A stretch of DNA of 64,000 nt from Cognatishimia activa (GTDB lineage: Bacteria > Pseudomonadota > Alphaproteobacteria > Rhodobacterales > Rhodobacteraceae), in the NCBI RefSeq assembly GCF_001458335.1, contig NZ_CYTO01000004.1, positions 124,001 through 188,000 of the forward strand, written 5' to 3'. Shown one piece after another: positions 63,557 through 64,000 of this stretch. Position 1 is the stretch's first letter. Each line of letters opens with the position of its first letter. A program made the position numbers and the translations under genes. The notes below the pieces were generated by a model. That model made no database searches and was not told where the DNA came from. It was given only the letters and a program-made list of their open reading frames with translations.

Positions 63557-64000
63557 AGCGCAATGACGCCACCGAACGCCAAGTCCAAGCGGCGCGGCCC
63601 GACGCCTCCACCTGGCTCTCCGCCAACGCGGGATCGGGTAAAACGCGCGTGCTGACAGACCGTGTTGCGCGGCTATTGCTTGAAGGCGTCCAGCCACAGC
63701 ACATACTGTGTCTGACCTACACAAAAGCGGCAGCATCCGAGATGCAGAACCGGCTTTTCAAACGGCTTGGGTCCTGGGCGATGCGCGATGATGCGGCGCT
63801 CAAAGCTGAACTGCTTGAACTCGGCGTAGAAGGCGCGATTGATACGGAACGGCTGAATGGCGCACGCACCCTCTTTGCCCGCGCCATTGAAACGCCCGGC
63901 GGTTTGAAAATCCAAACCATCCACTCTTTCTGCTCGTCTTTGTTGCGACGTTTTCCGCTGGAAGCAGGGGTCAGCCCGCTGTTCAAAGAAATGGAAGACC
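63553..64000 (+). CDS. addA: double-strand break repair helicase AddA (partial, runs off the end)
   Basis: Only the first 149 residues are in the window. They hold the Walker A motif WLSANAGSGKTRVLTDRV and the following UvrD-type segment ILCLTYTKAAASEMQNRL, then IQTIHSFCSSLLRRFP, the start of helicase motif Ic. The start ATG overlaps the addB stop (ATGA). Confidence 0.95.
   Translation, partial: MKRNDATERQVQAARPDASTWLSANAGSGKTRVLTDRVARLLLEGVQPQHILCLTYTKAAASEMQNRLFKRLGSWAMRDDAALKAELLELGVEGAIDTERLNGARTLFARAIETPGGLKIQTIHSFCSSLLRRFPLEAGVSPLFKEMED

Overview
The window is about 64 kb of chromosome from an alphaproteobacterium of the Rhodobacteraceae/Roseobacteraceae type (marine Roseobacter group most likely; the genus cannot be fixed from sequence alone). 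The evidence is a regA-senC-regB redox locus divergent in the classic order, an NDUFA9-like complex I family protein, a tsaE-amgK-murU-addB-addA cluster, a tripartite tricarboxylate transporter (TTT) with its own two-component system, haloprotease/RTX type I secretion substrates, and a nasTS-nrt-nas nitrate assimilation cluster. Most of the window is ordinary housekeeping DNA with tight, overlapping operons.

Layout. 1-2000: a cut-off glutathione S-transferase, mtgA and a DUF4189 secreted protein. 2-8 kb: gltD-gltB (glutamate synthase). 8-11.4 kb: uppP, an NDUFA9-like protein, tRNA-Leu(CAG), asparaginase. 11.4-17.5 kb: tctCBA transporter divergent from a tctDE-type regulator pair plus a third gene for a periplasmic binding protein. 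17.5-28.3 kb: nitrate assimilation on the minus strand, transcribed nasT-nasS, then an ANTAR-type leader, nrtA, nrtB, a fused double ATPase, a globin, a NirB-like flavoprotein cut off before its nitrite reductase half, and nasA. 28.6-33.8 kb: a serralysin-like metalloprotease and a beta-propeller RTX protein whose C-terminal secretion signal lies out of frame behind a G7 tract. 33.9-42.6 kb: a glycan-modification island (two sulfotransferases, an 1851-residue multi-domain glycosyltransferase and a GT4-type glycosyltransferase). 42.7-50.6 kb: hemY-mitofilin-hemD divergent from tsaD-gpsA-yciI-EVE, then DUF1761, DUF2853 and a Kbp/LysM protein; gpsA has an in-frame TGA. 50.7-54 kb: ahcY, a small secreted protein, an HD hydrolase, a GNAT acetyltransferase. 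54-58.4 kb: regA, senC, regB and a PAS protein. 58.4-64 kb: tsaE, amgK, murU, addB and the start of addA.

How it fits together. Glutamate synthase, asparaginase and the nas cluster all supply or recycle ammonia/glutamate nitrogen. NasS (cytosolic nitrate/nitrite sensor) and NasT (ANTAR antiterminator) should control the nrtA leader, in which two hexaloop hairpins with the ANTAR A1/G4 signature lie just before an intrinsic terminator, the second overlapping its 5' arm. No nitrite reductase catalytic domain, NirD or siroheme synthase is encoded in the cluster, so nitrite must be handled elsewhere or the assimilation route is broken. The RTX/glycan region looks like accessory surface or secreted functions.

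Three genes carry apparent lesions (gpsA nonsense codon, RTX frameshift at a homopolymer, truncated nirB). These are either real variation or, for the first two, sequencing errors; the sequence alone cannot tell.
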